15,451 bases of DNA from assembly GCA_036376275.1 (NCBI GenBank), contig DASVAP010000081.1, forward strand, positions 1 through 15,451. Reading direction: 5' to 3'. The number at the start of each line of letters is the position of its first letter. Within the stretch, counting starts at the first letter, position 1. This DNA comes from JABFRZ01 sp036376275. Lineage in GTDB: Bacteria > Planctomycetota > UBA1135 > GCA-002686595. The translations under genes were made by a program, and so were the position numbers. Under the pieces are notes generated by a model. It searched no databases, was not told where the DNA came from, and worked only from the letters and a program-made list of their open reading frames with translations. Positions 15,122 through 15,451 of the stretch are shown here, piece by piece.

Positions 15122-15451
15122 ATGTCTCGCTCCCGGACGACGCTGCGCGGCGCCCTCGCCCTCTCCCTGCTGGCCGGCCTCGCGGCCCTCGCCTGTCGCG
15201 CGGAGGCGCGCGATCCGGTGCGCATCACGAACGTCGCCGGGATCGAGCAGGCCCTCGAGCAGCGCCACGGTCAGCCCTATCTGGTCAACTTCTGGGCGAC
15301 CTGGTGCCCGCCCTGCGTGGCCGAGCTGCCGGAGCTGCTCGAGGTCGCGGCCGAGTACGAGGGCCGCGCCACGGTGCTTGGCGTCAGCTTCGACCTGATG
15401 CGCCCGACGGACCTGCCCGAGCCGACGCTGGCCAAGGTGCGCCAGTTCCTC
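15122..15451 (+). CDS. TlpA-like thioredoxin-fold lipoprotein, N-terminal part (cut by window end)
   Basis: The visible 110 codons begin with a signal sequence ending LAALAC, giving a possible lipid-modified Cys25; the lipobox is imperfect (A-L-A-C), so simple cleavage is an alternative. The mature part shows YLVNFWATWCPPCVAELPEL, with the redox-active C62-P-P-C65 and the W61 before it, then TVLGVSFD, the next strand of a TlpA/ResA-type thioredoxin fold. Such proteins reduce disulfides outside the cytoplasm, for example during cytochrome c maturation or in stress responses. The ATG at 15122 fits the signal peptide and the TAGGCT box upstream. The reading frame is open to the last base; the C-terminus and any downstream partner that would name its role are missing. 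Confidence 0.88.
   Translation, partial: MSRSRTTLRGALALSLLAGLAALACRAEARDPVRITNVAGIEQALEQRHGQPYLVNFWATWCPPCVAELPELLEVAAEYEGRATVLGVSFDLMRPTDLPEPTLAKVRQFL

Noticed and set aside
12922..15228. Minus-strand open frame of about 768 codons overlapping the phospholipase D gene
   Set aside because: Most of it is an Arg/Ala-rich out-of-frame shadow; only the 43-codon PQQ-like stretch inside it resembles a protein family, and that is listed as a relic.

Overview
The window is very GC-rich and densely coding. Strong GC preference at third codon positions produces many long shadow reading frames. The mix of genes points to a member of the Planctomycetota: two secreted FG-GAP/VCBS beta-propeller proteins (one with a C-terminal Gly-rich beta domain I associate with that phylum), a secreted M64-type peptidase, a matrixin, and DUF4239 and DUF1624-like membrane proteins. 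This is inference from gene content; there is no rRNA or other phylogenetic marker here.

Layout. 1-152 is the 3' end of a membrane protein. 264-3252 holds three plus-strand genes: sfsA, a DUF4239 membrane protein and an M64-like metallopeptidase. The M64 gene converges, across two perfect hairpins, on a large minus-strand FG-GAP/VCBS gene (3323-5992). A 364-bp divergent control region (5993-6356) separates that gene from a two-gene secreted unit (6357-7966): a conserved unknown followed by a matrixin with an Ig-like tail. The unit is closed by a perfect 15-bp hairpin (7986-8019). Next come a second, integrin-like FG-GAP protein (8228-9544) and a small DUF2007/zinc-finger protein (9591-9947). 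The latter converges on htpG (9957-11873, minus), and both stop codons lie inside one 17-nt palindrome. Divergent from htpG is an M29-like aminopeptidase (12002-13063). It converges on a lipoprotein phospholipase D/cardiolipin synthase-like gene (13098-14678, minus). A 443-bp gap with a probable PQQ-propeller relic follows, and then a thioredoxin-fold lipoprotein cut by the window end.

How the parts fit. The central block (about 1.9-9.5 kb) is mostly secreted or cell-surface: two propellers and two metalloproteases. The flanks are cytoplasmic or membrane housekeeping genes. The two groups also appear to start translation differently. Most flank genes have a TANNCT-like -10 hexamer 7-9 nt upstream of the start codon and no convincing Shine-Dalgarno sequence at the usual place, as expected for leaderless or nearly leaderless mRNAs. 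The surface genes at 5992(-), 6357, 6965 and 8228 carry strong GGAGG-type ribosome binding sites. This recurring promoter/start signature is the most interesting thing I see. I found no CRISPR array, tRNA, rRNA, insertion sequence or recognisable defence system.
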